Origin: Amphritea atlantica
Lineage (GTDB): Bacteria > Pseudomonadota > Gammaproteobacteria > Pseudomonadales > Balneatricaceae
Direction: 5' to 3'
Assembly: GCF_018860855.1 (NCBI RefSeq)
Contig: NZ_JAHKQE010000005.1
Location: 79,769-143,768 of the forward strand
Length of the DNA: 64,000 bases
Numbering within the stretch: position 1 is the stretch's first letter; every line of letters starts with the position of its first letter. The notes below the pieces were generated by a model. It searched no databases. It was not told the origin of the DNA and saw nothing but the letters and a program-made list of their open reading frames with translations. The translations under genes and the position numbers were made by a program. Below are positions 37,118 through 46,477 of the stretch, one piece after another.

Positions 37118-37144
37118 CCTTGGGTGAGTTCAGAACACCCAAGG
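37118..37144 (-). terminator. Hairpin after trmA
   Basis: A perfect 9-bp stem CCTTGGGTG / CACCCAAGG with a 9-nt loop lies 24 nt after the trmA stop. On the minus strand it is followed by GGTATTATATTTT, a weak T tract, so it is a probable terminator separating trmA from the aas-like gene. Confidence 0.7.
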
Positions 37145-37167
37145 TGTATTTAAGCAGGATCAGACCA

Positions 37168-38262
37168 TTATTTGCGAGTCAGATAAACACCGCATTCAAG
37201 GTGGTGGGTATAGGGAAACTGATCGAAAATCGCAAAACGTTGCAACTCATGGGTCTGGGTCAGTTGCTGCAGGTTGGCATGCAGCGTTTCCGGATTACAG
37301 GAGACATAAACAATATTGTCATACTCCGCCACCTGCTTAACGGTTTCATCATCCAAACCACTTCGCGGTGGGTCGACCAAGACCGTGCTGAAATTATAAC
37401 TACTCAGATCGACCTTACTCTGCTTCAGACGACGGAACTCACGCACGCCTTGCAACGCCTGAGAGAACTCTTCACTCGACATACGCAGAATCTTAACGTT
37501 ATCCACCTGATTGGCGTCGATATTATACTGCGCCGCCTCGACCGAGACTTTGGCTATCTCGGTGGCAATCACCTGATCAAAATTCTGCGCCAGCGCCATG
37601 GTAAAATTACCATTACCACAGTACAGCTCAACCAGATCACCGCCCGCGTTTCGGGTCACATCCTGAGCCCACTCCAACATCTGAATACAGACACCACCGT
37701 TCGGCTGAGTGAAGCTGTTTTCAACCTGCTTGTAAATTAGCTCGCGACCACCCACCGACATATGCTCAATCGCATAGTCCTGATCCAATATAATTTTGGT
37801 TTTACGGCTACGGCCAATAAAGTGAATGCCAAAATGCTGCTTCAGCTTTTTCGCTTCCTCAGTCCATGCCTCATCCAATGGTTTGTGATAGAGCAAGCTG
37901 ATAACCACTTCACCGGACAGGGTGCTGAGGAAGTCCACTTGAAACAAACGACGGCGTAGCAGTTCATTCGGCCGCAGATAATCCAGCAGCTTAAACATAA
38001 CCTGTTGGATCGGTTCAGACACCATCGGACAACTTTCCAAACGGCTGTGCTGATGCTTATCACCGGGCTGAAACATCACATAGTAAAGATCATCGCCCTC
38101 ATGCCAGACACGAAATTCGGCGCGTAAGCGATAGGCGGTTTTTTCGGACTCAAACAGTTCGATGTCAGGCAGACAAAAATCACTAAACTGCTGTTCGATT
38201 TCAGCTTTCTTTTCGCTCAGCTGAGCATCATAGCGGGACGGATCAACAACAGGCAGCGCCAT
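37168..38262 (-). CDS. trmA: tRNA (uracil-54-C5)-methyltransferase
   Basis: Makes ribothymidine at position 54 of tRNA using S-adenosylmethionine. 364 aa, as usual. Conserved parts: QMLEWAQDVTRNAGGDLVELYCGNGNFTMALA (SAM-binding), the DPPRSGLD motif, and the catalytic Cys in YVSCNPETLHANL. The N-terminal RNA-contacting region begins LPVVDPSRYDAQL. No TRAM domain, consistent with TrmA rather than RlmD. Own terminator downstream. Confidence 0.97.
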   Translation of the reverse strand: MALPVVDPSRYDAQLSEKKAEIEQQFSDFCLPDIELFESEKTAYRLRAEFRVWHEGDDLYYVMFQPGDKHQHSRLESCPMVSEPIQQVMFKLLDYLRPNELLRRRLFQVDFLSTLSGEVVISLLYHKPLDEAWTEEAKKLKQHFGIHFIGRSRKTKIILDQDYAIEHMSVGGRELIYKQVENSFTQPNGGVCIQMLEWAQDVTRNAGGDLVELYCGNGNFTMALAQNFDQVIATEIAKVSVEAAQYNIDANQVDNVKILRMSSEEFSQALQGVREFRRLKQSKVDLSSYNFSTVLVDPPRSGLDDETVKQVAEYDNIVYVSCNPETLHANLQQLTQTHELQRFAIFDQFPYTHHLECGVYLTRK

Positions 38263-38342
38263 CTAAACCTCGATAAAATGTAAGGGGAAATAGGCCGCGC
38301 ATTCTACCAGTACGTCCCCGTCACTCCAAGCGATCAATCAGG

Positions 38343-39593
38343 TTAAAACCCTCGCCCTACGCCGGAATAGAGCTGTGAGGCAAACTCTTCAGACATCTGC
38401 TGCCAGAGCGGGTACTTATTCTGCAACCCAAGACGGGTAAGATACGTCTGACTAATACGGCTGCAGATACGACATTCATTGATATTGATCACATCCGGCA
38501 GAATAGCGTCCGCTAGGTGTACCGCTGTTAACGGCGTGAATTTTTCACTGGTGGTAGCATTCGGGTTGGAGTGGTACAACACCGCCTCAACAACCTCCGG
38601 CGGCAAATTCCACAGGCCCAACATATAGGCTCCCACCTCCATATGCGTCACCCCCAAACGAAGTTTCTCAACCCCATAGAGTGGTTGGTTCAACGATGCA
38701 GCCTCGCGGAACACCTCACTGTAGTGTTCAGCTTCCCGCGTGGCGATCACCAACATACCGATATCTTGCAACAGCGCAGCCAAGAAGGCTTTATCTGCAA
38801 TATCAGAACCCACTCGCTGCTCACGGCAAATTGCTCGGGCAAAACGGCCCACCACCATTGAACGGTCGAAGAGGTTTTCAAACGAGAAGGAAGACCAACT
38901 TTTAGTCTGCGGAAAATGTTCGAACAGACGAGAAACGAGAAACAGATCACGAATCTGCCGCACCCCGAGCATCACCACCGCATCTTTGATTTTGAACACT
39001 TTGCGACTCAGAGCAAAAAATGCGGAATTAACCAACTGTAGGATTTTTGCACTCATCGCGGGATCTCTTTCAATGATCGCAGCAATATCGGCGGCTTCAG
39101 ATATATCCGATGACAATGCATCATTTAACGCGACATAAACGCCTGGCAAAGAGGGTAACCGCTCAATCGCCCCGACATACTCCCGAACAGCCGGTTTATT
39201 AGATGACTGTATCAGGTGAAAGCTTTCACTCACCTCATTAAACAGCTCCGCCACACCTGAGCTAAATAAGAGCGATCGGTGACAGATCTCGGATGCTTTA
39301 GCGACTTGATAGGGTTGCAGTCCGTCATTCAACATAATACGAATAACACCGGGATGCTTTGCTACCACATTGCGTAACCAGTGATAACGAAACTCAAAGT
39401 CCCCCACCCCTAACTGGATAACGATTACTTGATAGTTATGTCTGTCGAGCATCTCCATCGCCTCTTCAGGCTGCTTTGCCAGATCAATGGTAATCTTGCC
39501 CTCTAATTCGGCGGGAATAATATTCAGATCAGCCAGCGGCTTTCCGAGCCACAGCACGGCAACCTGGTCTTCCTTAAGAATATATTCGAACAT
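38343..39593 (-). CDS. HDOD-domain signalling protein with degenerate receiver-like N-terminus
   Basis: A 416-residue protein. ATG 39593 has GGAG 6 nt upstream; the upstream ATGs of the longer frame lack that. Residues about 1-130 resemble a response-regulator fold (HNYQVIVIQLGVGDFEFRYHWL, GVIRIMLNDGLQPYQVAKA) but the phosphoacceptor Asp is not evident. HDOD follows (about 145-360; RLPSLPGVYVALNDAL, IIERDPAMSAKILQLVNSAFFAL, ALLQDIGMLVI). HDOD proteins are non-enzymatic HD relatives in bacterial signalling networks. Monocistronic; upstream of metG on the opposite strand. Confidence 0.9.
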   Translation of the reverse strand: MFEYILKEDQVAVLWLGKPLADLNIIPAELEGKITIDLAKQPEEAMEMLDRHNYQVIVIQLGVGDFEFRYHWLRNVVAKHPGVIRIMLNDGLQPYQVAKASEICHRSLLFSSGVAELFNEVSESFHLIQSSNKPAVREYVGAIERLPSLPGVYVALNDALSSDISEAADIAAIIERDPAMSAKILQLVNSAFFALSRKVFKIKDAVVMLGVRQIRDLFLVSRLFEHFPQTKSWSSFSFENLFDRSMVVGRFARAICREQRVGSDIADKAFLAALLQDIGMLVIATREAEHYSEVFREAASLNQPLYGVEKLRLGVTHMEVGAYMLGLWNLPPEVVEAVLYHSNPNATTSEKFTPLTAVHLADAILPDVININECRICSRISQTYLTRLGLQNKYPLWQQMSEEFASQLYSGVGRGF

Positions 39594-39906
39594 AATCTTC
39601 TCCATCTGTTCATAACGCGACCTCCTGTATTCAACTCCACAGCGCACCCAATATAGCAATCAACTTATTTTGAAACCTAAAATAGTATCTAGAGAAGCGC
39701 CTATAACTCAGAAGCATTATTCAGACACACCTTAAGTTGTAGTCTTATTTACCCGACTTGCCAATGAAGACTGCCCACTATAGTGAGAATATTCGCTGCA
39801 CTCAGATTCCTCTGGCGAGCAAAAAAGATCCCCTTTATGGCTGTATTCTCAGTCATTTAAGAGTAAAATTGCGCGCTTATCTCTGAACCTAGACCTGCTC
39901 TGAATC
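39594..39906. other. 313-bp intergenic region upstream of metG
   Basis: Divergent promoter region for the HDOD gene (-) and metG (+). TAAAAT at 39864-39869 could be a -10 for metG with a weak -35 near 39842. No T-box, S-box or other riboswitch structure was recognised. Confidence 0.5.
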
Positions 39907-41952
39907 ATGACTGACAAACAACGTAAGATTCTTGTTACCAGCGCTCTGCCTTATGCCAACGGCCCCATCCATCTGGGCCATCTGGTAGAGTATATCCAGA
40001 CTGACATCTGGACTCGCTTCCAGAACCAGCGCGGCAATCACTGTACCTATGTTTGTGCGGATGATGCCCACGGCACTCCCATTATGCTCAAAGCAGACCA
40101 GATGGGTACAACACCGGAAGCTCTGATTAATCAGGTAAGCCAAGAACATCAGCGTGATTTCGCAGGCTTTATGGTCGGGTTTGATAACTACTACTCGACC
40201 CATTCAGAGGAGAATAAGCATTTCGCCTCGCTGATCTATACCCGCTTACGTGATGCCGGCCATATCGACCGTAAAACCATCACCCAAGCCTACGACCCCG
40301 AAAAAGAGATGTTCCTGCCAGATCGCTTCGTCAAAGGCGACTGCCCTAAATGTGGCGCGCAGGATCAGTATGGCGATTCCTGTGAAGTCTGTGGCGCAAC
40401 CTACAGCCCAGTGGACATGAAGAACGCTTACTCCGCTGTATCCGGTGCCAAGCCCGTTGAAAAAGAATCTGAACACTACTTTTTCAAGCTGGGTGATTTT
40501 GAAAAGTTCCTGCGCAACTGGGTCGATAGCTGCGTCCAAGAGCAGATGATTCACAAGCTCAACGAATGGTTTGAATCCGGTTTACAAAACTGGGATATCT
40601 CCCGCGATGCGCCTTATTGGGGCTTTGAAATCCCGGATGCGCCGGGCAAATATTTCTATGTTTGGCTGGATGCCCCCATCGGTTATATCGCCAGCTTTAA
40701 AAACTGGTGCGATAAAAACGATGTCGACTTTGACGAATACTGGAATAAAGACTCCGACACCGAGCTGTATCATTTCATCGGTAAAGATATCGCTTACTTC
40801 CATACCCTGTTCTGGCCAGCCATGCTTGAAGGTGCGGGTTTCCGTATTCCCACCAAAGTATTTTGCCATGGCTTCCTGACCGTTAACGGCCAGAAGATGT
40901 CCAAGTCTCGCGGCACCTTTATCATGGCGGAAACCTACCTTAAGCATCTGCGGCCAGAATACCTACGTTATTACTTCGCCGCGAAGCTCGGTTCCGGTAT
41001 CGATGATATCGACTTGAGCCTAGACGATTTCCGCATGCGGGTGAATGCCGACCTCGTCAACAAAGTCGTCAATATCGCCTCCCGTTGCGCTGGCTTTATC
41101 CATAAGAAATTTGATGGTCAACTCGGCAGCACCTTAGCCGAACCGGCGCTGTATGATGAAGCGATCGCCTCCGGTGAACTGATCGCCAATGCCTATGAAG
41201 CGCGCGAATATGGTAAAGCGATGCGTGAGATCATGCATCTTGCTGATAAAGCCAACCAGTATATTGATGCGGCTGAACCTTGGGTGCTGGCAAAACAGGA
41301 CGATAAACAGCAGCAAGTTCAAGACTGCTGCACCATGGGTATTAACCTGTTCCGGGTGATTATCTCCTACCTCGCGCCTGTATTGCCGCAGGTTGCCGAA
41401 GATACCGCCGCCTTCCTGAATATCGACGGCTTTGCTTGGGATGCAATTAACACCCCATTGCTGGATCACAAAATCAACAAGTTTAAGCCACTGATGCAAC
41501 GGGTTGAAGAAAGCAGCATTGAAGCGATGATCGAAGATAGTAAAGCAACGCTGGCCGCCATTGCAGCGACCACACCTGCTGCGCCAACGGCGATCAAAAC
41601 TGAGTTAGAAAAAAATCCAGTGGCCGATGAAATCACTTTTGATGAATTTGCTAAAGTCGATCTCCGCGTTGCGCTGATCGTCAAAGCAGAACATGTGAAA
41701 GGCGCCGATAAACTACTGCAGCTAACACTGGATATCGGTGGCGAAAATCGCAACGTATTTGCCGGTATCAAATCCGCTTACAACCCTGAAGACTTGCAAG
41801 GTAAACTGACCGTCATGGTGGCTAATTTGGCACCGCGGAAAATGAAGTTTGGCATGTCTGAAGGCATGGTGTTAGCAGCAGGCCCCGGTGGTAAAGACCT
41901 CTGGATACTCGAACCCCACGAAGGCGCACAGCCTGGCATGCGGATTATGTAA
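39907..41952 (+). CDS. metG: Methionyl-tRNA synthetase
   Basis: A 681-residue class Ia synthetase. HIGH-like motif is HLGH in [16 protein letters not shown], and KMSKS is [13 protein letters not shown]. The zinc-binding Cys set is [18 protein letters not shown]. The C-terminal tRNA-binding domain ([22 protein letters not shown], about 575-681) supports dimerisation, as in E. coli MetG. Start at ATG 39907. A perfect terminator follows, and then a CYTH protein and a kinase on the same strand. In pseudomonads metG is usually next to mrp; here it is not. Confidence 0.98.
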   Translation: MTDKQRKILVTSALPYANGPIHLGHLVEYIQTDIWTRFQNQRGNHCTYVCADDAHGTPIMLKADQMGTTPEALINQVSQEHQRDFAGFMVGFDNYYSTHSEENKHFASLIYTRLRDAGHIDRKTITQAYDPEKEMFLPDRFVKGDCPKCGAQDQYGDSCEVCGATYSPVDMKNAYSAVSGAKPVEKESEHYFFKLGDFEKFLRNWVDSCVQEQMIHKLNEWFESGLQNWDISRDAPYWGFEIPDAPGKYFYVWLDAPIGYIASFKNWCDKNDVDFDEYWNKDSDTELYHFIGKDIAYFHTLFWPAMLEGAGFRIPTKVFCHGFLTVNGQKMSKSRGTFIMAETYLKHLRPEYLRYYFAAKLGSGIDDIDLSLDDFRMRVNADLVNKVVNIASRCAGFIHKKFDGQLGSTLAEPALYDEAIASGELIANAYEAREYGKAMREIMHLADKANQYIDAAEPWVLAKQDDKQQQVQDCCTMGINLFRVIISYLAPVLPQVAEDTAAFLNIDGFAWDAINTPLLDHKINKFKPLMQRVEESSIEAMIEDSKATLAAIAATTPAAPTAIKTELEKNPVADEITFDEFAKVDLRVALIVKAEHVKGADKLLQLTLDIGGENRNVFAGIKSAYNPEDLQGKLTVMVANLAPRKMKFGMSEGMVLAAGPGGKDLWILEPHEGAQPGMRIM

Positions 41953-41984
41953 CCGGTATTTATCACCGTTATACCATTATGATT

Positions 41985-42009
41985 AAAGGCACTGCAGAGT
42001 GCCTTTTTT
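41985..42009 (+). terminator. Intrinsic terminator after metG
   Basis: A perfect 9-bp stem AAAGGCACT / AGTGCCTTT with loop GCAG and a T run (42004-42009). Confidence 0.9.
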
Positions 42010-42023
42010 ATTGAGGAGTCGTT

Positions 42024-42488
42024 ATGGCACAGGAAATTGAGCGCAAGTTTCTGGTGGATATAGATAAAGTCGATCTACCCAAGCAGGGTCTAACCATCTG
42101 TCAGGGTTATATTCAAACGGCCGATAAAACCACCGTGCGTATCCGCATCATGGGCGATAAAGCGTTTCTAACCCTCAAAGGGGAAACCCACGGCTTCTCG
42201 CGCAGTGAGTTTGAATATGAAATCCCCGTCAGCGATGCCCGCCAGATGCTCGATGAGCTCTGCAAAGGCCCCGTGGTCGATAAAACCCGCTACCTGATTC
42301 AGCATCAACAACATCTTTGGGAGCTGGATATCTTTGCCGGCGACAACCAAGGGCTGATCGTCGCCGAAGTCGAACTGAGCAGCGAAACAGAACAACCGGA
42401 ATTGCCCGACTGGATAACCCAAGAAGTGACCGGCGACAAGCGCTACTACAATTCGAACCTGCTGACCCACCCTTTCAAAAACTGGTAA
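42024..42488 (+). CDS. CYTH-domain triphosphate-tunnel phosphatase
   Basis: A 154-residue CYTH (triphosphate tunnel metalloenzyme) protein. The signature ExExK is EIERK at residues 4-8; alternating charged strands follow (TVRIRIMGDKAFLTLKGE; FEYEIPVSDARQML; IVAEVELSSE). It is a standalone CYTH without the CHAD domain, like short YgiF relatives that hydrolyse inorganic triphosphate. GAGGAG lies just before ATG 42024. It is followed after 4 nt by srkA. Confidence 0.9.
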   Translation: MAQEIERKFLVDIDKVDLPKQGLTICQGYIQTADKTTVRIRIMGDKAFLTLKGETHGFSRSEFEYEIPVSDARQMLDELCKGPVVDKTRYLIQHQQHLWELDIFAGDNQGLIVAEVELSSETEQPELPDWITQEVTGDKRYYNSNLLTHPFKNW

Positions 42489-42492
42489 CCCG

Positions 42493-43476
42493 ATGAGCAC
42501 AGTACACCCGTTCGAACATCTCACCCCGAGTTTTATTCAGGATGCCATTGAAAGCCTCGGCTATCTTTGTGATGGGCGGGTATTTGGCTTAAACAGTTAT
42601 GAAAATCGCGTGTATCAGATTGGCATTGAAGAAAGCGAGCCGTTGATCGCAAAGTTTTATCGCCCAGCCCGCTGGAGTAAAGAACAGATTCTCGAAGAGC
42701 ATCAGTTTTGCTTTGAGCTACTGGCGCAAGAACTGCCCGTGGTTGCACCGTTAATCCGTGATGGAGAAAGCCTCTTTTGTTATGGCGACTTTATGTTTGC
42801 CCTGTTTCCCCGTAAAGGCGGCCATGCCCCCGAACTGGATAACATGGACAACCTGTTCACCCTTGGACGCATGCTTGGCCGCATCCACACCATCGGCGCC
42901 AGCCGCCCTTTTATCCACCGGCCCGCCATTGATATCGCCAGTTATGGTCATGAAAGCGCTAAACTGATCAGCGAACAGTTTATTCCCGCTGAACTGAAAA
43001 CCTCCTATGACACTCTCACCGCCGACCTACTCAAGCTGATGGAGCAACACTGGCAAGTTTGCGAGCCCATCAACCACATCCGAGTCCACGGCGACTGCCA
43101 TATCGGCAATATGCTCTGGCGGGATAATGCACCACATTTTGTTGATTTTGACGATGCGAGAATGGCACCGGCGATTCAGGATATCTGGATGCTACTCTCC
43201 GGTGAGCGGGACAGTCAGCAAGCCCAACTCTTGGAGATTATTGAAGGCTACCGTGAATTCTGCGACTTTAACCCAGCGCAACTACGATTAACCGAAACCC
43301 TACGCACGCTGCGGATTATGAATTATGCGGCCTGGGTGGCTAGACGTTGGGAAGACCCTGCATTTCCACACAACTTCCCTTGGTTTAATACTGTGCGCTA
43401 CTGGAGCGAACATATTCTTGAATTGAGAGAGCAACTGTTTGCCCTGCAAGAGCCATCCTTGCAGCTTTATAACTAG
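42493..43476 (+). CDS. srkA: SrkA/YihE-type Ser/Thr protein kinase
   Basis: A 327-residue aminoglycoside-phosphotransferase-fold kinase. Catalytic loop HGDCHIGNMLWRD, metal site FVDFDDARMAP, and N-terminal nucleotide region YENRVYQIGIEESEPLIAKFYRPARWS, which is a SrkA signature. In E. coli this kinase (YihE) supports survival under extracytoplasmic stress and counters MazEF-mediated death. It follows the CYTH gene by 4 nt, so the two probably form an operon. Confidence 0.93.
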   Translation: MSTVHPFEHLTPSFIQDAIESLGYLCDGRVFGLNSYENRVYQIGIEESEPLIAKFYRPARWSKEQILEEHQFCFELLAQELPVVAPLIRDGESLFCYGDFMFALFPRKGGHAPELDNMDNLFTLGRMLGRIHTIGASRPFIHRPAIDIASYGHESAKLISEQFIPAELKTSYDTLTADLLKLMEQHWQVCEPINHIRVHGDCHIGNMLWRDNAPHFVDFDDARMAPAIQDIWMLLSGERDSQQAQLLEIIEGYREFCDFNPAQLRLTETLRTLRIMNYAAWVARRWEDPAFPHNFPWFNTVRYWSEHILELREQLFALQEPSLQLYN

Positions 43477-43510
43477 ACTCATTTAACATTAGCCTTACCT
43501 TAAACTTAAA

Positions 43511-43535
43511 GCCGACACTCGCCCTGAATGTCGGC
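43511..43535. terminator. Bidirectional terminator between srkA and DUF1285 genes
   Basis: GCCGACA pairs with TGTCGGC over an 11-nt loop. On the minus strand it is followed by TTTAAGTTT, so it mainly ends the DUF1285 transcript; convergent srkA also ends here. Confidence 0.75.
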
Positions 43536-43554
43536 CTCTATAGACAAGCACGCC

Positions 43555-44115
43555 CTAACCTTCAAGCGCAAACCACTGACCACAACTTTGCACAGCAAAG
43601 ACGCCATTGCGCTCCTCTGCCAAATCGGCCAGCTGATAGAAAACATTACGATTGAGACTCCCTTCCATACCGTAACGCACCATTAGATAGGGAGCGGGTT
43701 CGTCTTCTGTACCGGCAACCGTTTCCACTCTCAATGGATGCTCCGCTGACGCCACCACCACATCATCCGTCGATGAAGTAAAGACCAGCTCCTGCCCCTG
43801 CGGCCCCTGACGTACATCCAAACTCGTAAAAAAGAAGGGTACGTCTTCAACCTGTATACCGACCTTCTCCACAGGCGTGACCAAAAAGTAACGATCATCT
43901 TCGCGCCACAAAATCGAAGAAAACAGCGTCACCATCGCCGGGCGTTTAATTTCACCTCCTTCATGAATCCAACGTCCATCACGGGTAATTTGTATATCCA
44001 AATCACCCGAGAAGTCAGGTTTCCAGAGGTGTACCGGCGGCAAAGAACGGGGCTTTTTAGGATCAGTGCCTAACTGCTGCTGTATAGCACTCAGATCCAT
44101 TTTTATTTTACTCAC
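43555..44115 (-). CDS. DUF1285 protein
   Basis: A 186-residue protein of the DUF1285 family (PVHLWKPDFSGDLDIQITRDGRWIHEGGEIKRPAMVTLFSSIL, then DRYFLVTPVEKVGIQVEDVPFF). The GTG at 44115 has AGGA 6 nt upstream; the later ATG (44100) has no ribosome site. Family members in pseudomonads are small soluble proteins of two similar beta-rich domains with no known activity. No signal peptide. Convergent with srkA; divergent from the MTHFR-like gene. Confidence 0.9.
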   Translation of the reverse strand: MSKIKMDLSAIQQQLGTDPKKPRSLPPVHLWKPDFSGDLDIQITRDGRWIHEGGEIKRPAMVTLFSSILWREDDRYFLVTPVEKVGIQVEDVPFFFTSLDVRQGPQGQELVFTSSTDDVVVASAEHPLRVETVAGTEDEPAPYLMVRYGMEGSLNRNVFYQLADLAEERNGVFAVQSCGQWFALEG

Positions 44116-44380
44116 AACATATCCTTAACAATTGAAGACGAGATTATCGGTATTGTATTTCAGTTGACATTAAATCGGCTCATATTGACTGCAAAAAATT
44201 TCACCTTATAACTTAAACATATGAATGGATTTCATTGTTAGAATAGAACGTACTTAAAAAGCTAAACACGCCGTCAAAGCATCGACGCACAGTACCAAAT
44301 GCCATTTAGCCAACAACAGCCTATCGATTCGCGATAAGCACATTTGATTTAGCACTGATTAAGAATATACGGATACCCAG

Positions 44381-45337
44381 ATGAGCGACTCACAACTGAA
44401 ACAGAAATTCGCCGACCCAAAGCGTGGCGTCTATTTTATTGGCACCACCCCGCCGAGGTCTTCTGTTTCTATGGCACAGGTATCCGAGATAGGCACCAAG
44501 CTACTCGAACGTCTCGAACAGATCGATTATGACGGCGTGATCGTCTATGACATTCAGGACGAAACCAGCCGGACCGATAAGCCCCGCCCGTTTCCCTTCA
44601 TGAACACCCACGATCCACGGGATTACTCTGCCATTCTGCGGGAAAAGTCTGGCCGACCGGTCATTACCTATAAAAGCGTCTCTCAGCGCAGCCGAGATGA
44701 CTTTGATCAGTGGCTAGACCGTGCTTGGTGTCCCCATGGCGTACGTGACCTGGTGTTAGTCGGCAGCCCCTCTTCTGACGGAGATATCAAGCTGACTCTG
44801 CCACAGGCCTATGCCTCAATGCAGGAACACAGTCTCAACTTTAACCTTGGTGGCGTCACCATTGCAGAACGTCATGCCAGCAAAGGCAACGAGCACCTAC
44901 GGCTGCTAGAAAAAAGCGCCCAAGGCTGTGAGTTCTTCGTATCACAAGCGGTATACAATCCTCAGGCGACCATTGATCTGCTAAGTTCTTATGCCCGTGA
45001 ATGTAAAGAGCGAGACTTAGCACCCAAGCGGATCATTCTCACCTTCACTCCCTGCGGTAGCGCAAAAACGCTCGAATTTATGGAGTGGCTCGGCATCTCA
45101 GTTCCTCAAGCGACTTGCCACCGCATCCTCGATGCACACAACCCACTCGGTGAATCGATCCGTATCTGCCGTAACAACCTTGATCAGATTCTTGAAGCCT
45201 GTGGCGGCCTAGGTATTCCTCTGGGGCTGAACATCGAAAGTTTGACCAACCGAAAAGAAGAGATCGACGCGGCGATTCGCCTGTATAAACTTCTCAAAGC
45301 CACACTGGATTTGAAACTCGCCGAACTGGAACTGTAA
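44381..45337 (+). CDS. Methylenetetrahydrofolate reductase-like protein
   Basis: A 318-residue TIM-barrel protein of the MTHFR superfamily. Features: GVIVYDIQDETSR (start of barrel), VGSPSSDGDIKLTLPQAYASM, NLGGVTIAERHASKGNEHLRL, and SAQGCEFFVSQAVYNPQATIDLL, the family's FAD/folate region. It is a stand-alone homologue rather than the classic metF, whose conserved N-terminus and Glu/Asp/Phe residues are not clearly matched, so function in folate metabolism is not certain. Soluble. Upstream 265-bp gap is shared with the divergent DUF1285 gene. Confidence 0.8.
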   Translation: MSDSQLKQKFADPKRGVYFIGTTPPRSSVSMAQVSEIGTKLLERLEQIDYDGVIVYDIQDETSRTDKPRPFPFMNTHDPRDYSAILREKSGRPVITYKSVSQRSRDDFDQWLDRAWCPHGVRDLVLVGSPSSDGDIKLTLPQAYASMQEHSLNFNLGGVTIAERHASKGNEHLRLLEKSAQGCEFFVSQAVYNPQATIDLLSSYARECKERDLAPKRIILTFTPCGSAKTLEFMEWLGISVPQATCHRILDAHNPLGESIRICRNNLDQILEACGGLGIPLGLNIESLTNRKEEIDAAIRLYKLLKATLDLKLAELEL

Positions 45338-45349
45338 ATCATCTCAGAC

Positions 45350-45394
45350 CCTAAACGACAGCTTAGACAAAGAAGGAGTCAGCTGTCGTTTAGG
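45350..45394 (+). terminator. Long hairpin after the MTHFR-like gene
   Basis: A perfect 14-bp stem CCTAAACGACAGCT / AGCTGTCGTTTAGG with a 17-nt loop begins 12 nt after the stop. It is followed by ATAGTTTC, only a weak T tract. Confidence 0.7.
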
Positions 45395-45430
45395 ATAGTT
45401 TCAAGCGTGCTGATGAAAATTAAGCACAGA

Positions 45431-45480
45431 GGGAAAGACACAGAGAAACGGATACATTTGCTTGTCTCTATGTCCTGGGC
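45431..45480. repeat. Imperfect inverted repeat of GACACAGAGA type
   Basis: GGGAAAGACACAGAGAAACG (45431-45450) is imperfectly complementary to CTTGTCTCTATGTCCTGGGC (45461-45480). The CACAGAG-rich arms look like short interspersed intergenic repeats seen in many genomes. No gene lies in this gap. Confidence 0.5.
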
Positions 45481-45536
45481 GTAACAAATTCAGACTTACG
45501 CTATTTGGCTACCTGTGTTCGACTATCGGTGTTCGG

Positions 45537-46298
45537 CTACAGCGCGCCTTCCTTAGGCTTATCGGCTTCATCATCCACGTCTGTCTTAATAGCCTTTAGC
45601 TTCTCAAGCGCATCCATGAACTGCTGGTATTTTTCTGGCGACCAGATAATCTTGCGTTGCTGAAAGTCGATTTTATATTGGCCACCACCGAGGATATCCA
45701 TACCTAAAAGCCCATCAAAGGCTTGCTGGCCGGTTGTTTCAATCACCGCAGTAGATTTATTTTCAATCTTATATGGCCCAAGTTCAACCCGATCAAACAC
45801 CACCCGTTCGGTTTTGATAATGCCGCCACCGGCCACCTGTGCATAACTGGAATTACGGCTGGCGATATTCAGTGAGCTGACGCCGTCACGATGAAGTACC
45901 GTCATACTGGCACCCGTATCGAGCAAGAGGTGTAAACTGGCTTTACGTCCCCGCCAAACAACATCGACCGGAACCAATACTTGGTTGCCGATAATTTTCA
46001 CCGGCGTTGTCATTTTCTCGATGGTTTGTTCTAACTTACGAATCTGTTGTTTGCGCTGAAACTCATTACTAATTTGCTGGTGACTCGCCTGACTGGCCAG
46101 TTTTTCCTCATCCGTGCGCTGTTCAGTCGCTATCGTCTGGCTCTTTTCTCGATACTGAGGGGGGATTTTATGCGGACTATCGACATAGACTTTACGTCCA
46201 TTGCCATCAGTATAATGAAAAATTTCGGCAACGACCGTCGGTGAAAACGATGCACTCAAGCAAAGTAAAAAAGATAAAGCATAGGCGGATCTACGCAT
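45537..46298 (-). CDS. Periplasmic retropepsin-like aspartic protease with DUF4124 domain
   Basis: A 253-residue exported protein. Signal peptide MRRSAYALSFLLCLSASFSP with cleavage near VVA. A DUF4124 domain (about 25-55: FHYTDGNGRKVYVDSPHKIPPQY) is followed by a coiled region (about 60-95) and a clan AA retropepsin domain (about 100-220) with the active-site motif LLLDTGASMTVLH; FDGLLGMDIL is the usual partner segment. Such proteins are known as TIGR02281-like protease homologues. The C-terminus is highly charged. Last gene of the dgt-yciH-small ORF-protease series, 52 nt after the small ORF. Confidence 0.88.
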   Translation of the reverse strand: MRRSAYALSFLLCLSASFSPTVVAEIFHYTDGNGRKVYVDSPHKIPPQYREKSQTIATEQRTDEEKLASQASHQQISNEFQRKQQIRKLEQTIEKMTTPVKIIGNQVLVPVDVVWRGRKASLHLLLDTGASMTVLHRDGVSSLNIASRNSSYAQVAGGGIIKTERVVFDRVELGPYKIENKSTAVIETTGQQAFDGLLGMDILGGGQYKIDFQQRKIIWSPEKYQQFMDALEKLKAIKTDVDDEADKPKEGAL

Positions 46299-46350
46299 CG
46301 TATCGATTCCCTGTTATTGCATCACCGGCTCCTTGCCGTTATGTGATGAC

Positions 46351-46476
46351 TCAATTCCAAAACTGATAAACGCCATTTAACAGGAAAACAGCGACAATCG
46401 CTAGAAACAGCAACATGAAGCGCATCATCAAACAGAACTTACAGACTTTTTTTCTTTTCCTCTTAGGCGTGGTCAT
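46351..46476 (-). CDS. Small membrane protein with CxxC, 41 aa
   Basis: Starts at ATG 46476, one nt after the yciH stop, with GGTGG as a nearby ribosome site, and ends at TGA 46351-46353. The N-terminus is strongly basic (KRKRKK) followed by CKFC (residues 12-15), and about residues 16-34 form one hydrophobic helix (LLFLAIVAVFLL). A CxxC ahead of a membrane helix resembles a metal-site or membrane-anchored small protein. Adjacent gene spacing supports an operon and translation coupling. I do not recognise a family. Confidence 0.7.
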   Translation of the reverse strand: MTTPKRKRKKVCKFCLMMRFMLLFLAIVAVFLLNGVYQFWN

Positions 46477-46477
46477 A

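Noticed and set aside
37120..37740. 206-codon open frame on the plus strand
   Set aside because: It is the antisense shadow of trmA, which has clear catalytic motifs.
44116..44380. Riboswitch or small gene in the DUF1285/MTHFR-like gap
   Set aside because: No conserved stem pattern or ORF with a ribosome site was found.
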